From assembly GCA_003445895.1 (NCBI GenBank), contig DMCD01000177.1, positions 1-6,949 on the forward strand: a stretch of 6,949 nt of DNA, written 5' to 3'. This stretch comes from Lachnoclostridium sp. (GTDB lineage Bacteria > Bacillota > Clostridia > Lachnospirales > Lachnospiraceae). Of this stretch, positions 6,458-6,949 are shown piece after piece. Both the position numbers and the translations under genes were made by a program. Under the pieces are notes generated by a model. The model did no database searches. It was not told the origin of the DNA and saw nothing but the letters and a program-made list of their open reading frames with translations. Each line of letters opens with the position of its first letter. Position 1 is the stretch's first letter.

Positions 6458-6727
6458 CTACAGTCCGAAATCAAAGGGATCGAGGCCGGCTGCCTCCAGC
6501 ACGTCCGCCCGCTCCTCGTCATCCATGTATTCATAGGCAAAGCTGTCGATTCCGGCCTCTTCGAGAATCCGGTACATCTCCTCTTCGTCCTCCCATTCCT
6601 CTTCCTCTCCGGCTTCGAAATGGAAAATCCAGTCAAGCATGTCAAATTCTGCCGCGCGTCTTATAAGTTCCAGCAGGCCTGTTCCGATTCCTGTTCTTCT
6701 TCCGATACTTTCTGCAAATCCCTGCAT
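6458..6727 (-). CDS. Small, highly acidic hypothetical protein with an internal repeat (89 residues)
   Basis: I do not recognise this protein. By hand count it has 27 Asp/Glu, six Arg and no Lys in 89 residues, so it is strongly acidic. An N-terminal helix (residues 1-33, with Arg pairs at 10-11 and 23-24) leads to LDWIFHFEAG, then an acidic run (41-50). The C-terminal third holds two related segments, ILEEAGIDSFAY (54-65) and VLEAAGLDPFDF (76-87), spaced 22 residues apart. No signal peptide or membrane span is seen, so it is probably cytosolic. The ATG at 6727 follows a very strong AAGGAGG. Extending the frame to 6811 would overlap the preceding small gene without another ribosome binding site. 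It lies 19 bp after that gene, so the two are likely co-transcribed. The acidity would suit a binding or inhibitor protein, but nothing proves this. Confidence 0.75.
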   Translation of the reverse strand: MQGFAESIGRRTGIGTGLLELIRRAAEFDMLDWIFHFEAGEEEEWEDEEEMYRILEEAGIDSFAYEYMDDEERADVLEAAGLDPFDFGL

Positions 6728-6746
6728 CTTCTCTTCCTCCTTCCGG

Positions 6747-6848
6747 TTAACCTCTCGCATACTCCAGGTAATCGCCCTCCGAAGCAAAGAGCACGTATCT
6801 GCCGCCCACATAACCCATATATCCGCTGTCTGTCACATAACCCTTCAT
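6747..6848 (-). CDS. Small protein of 33 residues, probable conserved clostridial family
   Basis: This short gene encodes a 33-residue protein that starts MKGYVTDSGYMGYVGGRY, continues VLFASEGDYLEYARG, and ends at TAA. It is rich in Tyr and Gly (six Tyr, seven Gly), with GYVTDSGYMGYVGGRYVLF suggesting two short beta strands joined by a GG turn, followed by an acidic helical end. The start is well supported by GGAGGTG five bases before the ATG. The pattern GYMGYVxGRYxLFASExDYxEY matches small hypothetical proteins that I recall from many Lachnospiraceae genomes; that recollection could not be checked here and no function is known to me. The next small gene begins 19 bp downstream and its ribosome binding site directly follows this stop, which implies one transcript. 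No transmembrane segment or signal peptide is present. Confidence 0.72.
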   Translation of the reverse strand: MKGYVTDSGYMGYVGGRYVLFASEGDYLEYARG

Positions 6849-6928
6849 ATGGCACCTCCGAAAAAATGTTATTTCGTTCTCTGTTGGTACCATTATGGAT
6901 CAGGCACTGTCCCCCGCCATGGACAATG

Positions 6929-6942
6929 GGAAAATATGTTCG
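6929..6942 (-). promoter_or_regulatory. Possible LexA (SOS) box near the right edge
   Basis: Minus-strand CGAACATATTTTCC matches the Gram-positive LexA consensus CGAACRNRYGTTYC at 13 of 14 positions; the only mismatch is T for G at position 10. One half-site (CGAACATAT) is perfect. It lies about 80 bp upstream of the 33-residue gene and could regulate that gene, or a divergent gene starting beyond 6949. No convincing -35/-10 pair is visible in 6849-6949; a -10-like TATTTT overlaps the site, but its -35 would lie outside the window. Confidence 0.35.
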
Positions 6943-6949
6943 ATTTTTG

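Noticed and set aside
6436..6460. Terminator after the acidic small gene
   Set aside because: Only a short GCCGGC-type palindrome is present, and no U-rich tract follows it in a suitable position.
6728..6811. Upstream extension of the acidic 89-residue gene to 6811
   Set aside because: It would overlap the 33-residue gene, and the ATG at 6727 is directly preceded by AAGGAGG.
6886..6928. CCAT/ATGG inverted pairs in the right-end leader as an operator
   Set aside because: The arms are only 4 bp with different spacings (1 and 5 bp), which is expected by chance in 100 bp.

Overview
This 6.9-kb window looks chromosomal and comes from a member of Bacillota, class Clostridia, most plausibly Lachnospiraceae. 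The evidence is the gene order, strong AGGAGG-type ribosome binding sites, a moderately GC-rich coding style, and a 33-residue small protein of a kind I recall from Lachnospiraceae genomes. The taxonomic call is an inference; there is no rRNA or species marker here. Every gene lies on the minus strand, so transcription runs from high to low coordinates.

Right end (6949 to 6374): a leader of about 100 bp carries a one-mismatch match to the Gram-positive LexA (SOS) box. It is followed by a closely spaced pair of small genes, one encoding 33 residues and one encoding a very acidic 89-residue protein with an internal repeat. Neither has a known function. A flavodoxin-like gene comes next (6373 to 5906), preceded by an extended -10 element and a strong ribosome binding site.

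Core (5884 to 1): a near-consensus sigma-A promoter (TTGACT, 17-bp spacer, TATAAT) starts a tightly packed apparent operon: yicC, gmk, rpoZ, rimO, pgsA, cinA, a 102-residue conserved-looking hypothetical, and a membrane-anchored protein of probable DUF2953 type that runs off the left edge. Junctions are 9 bp, 18 bp, 68 bp, a 17-bp overlap, 2 bp, a 17-bp overlap and a 1-bp overlap, so extensive translational coupling is likely. The only sizeable internal gap (rpoZ to rimO) can form an imperfect 12-bp hairpin.

Functionally the operon joins RNA turnover (YicC), GMP phosphorylation (Gmk), the RNA polymerase omega subunit (RpoZ), modification of ribosomal protein S12 (RimO), the committed step of phosphatidylglycerol synthesis (PgsA) and nucleotide or NAD-metabolite repair (CinA). 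It reads as a housekeeping growth operon. The least explained parts are the two small genes at the right end, the possible SOS site upstream of them, and the 102-residue protein after cinA. I see no mobile element, CRISPR array, tRNA or rRNA.
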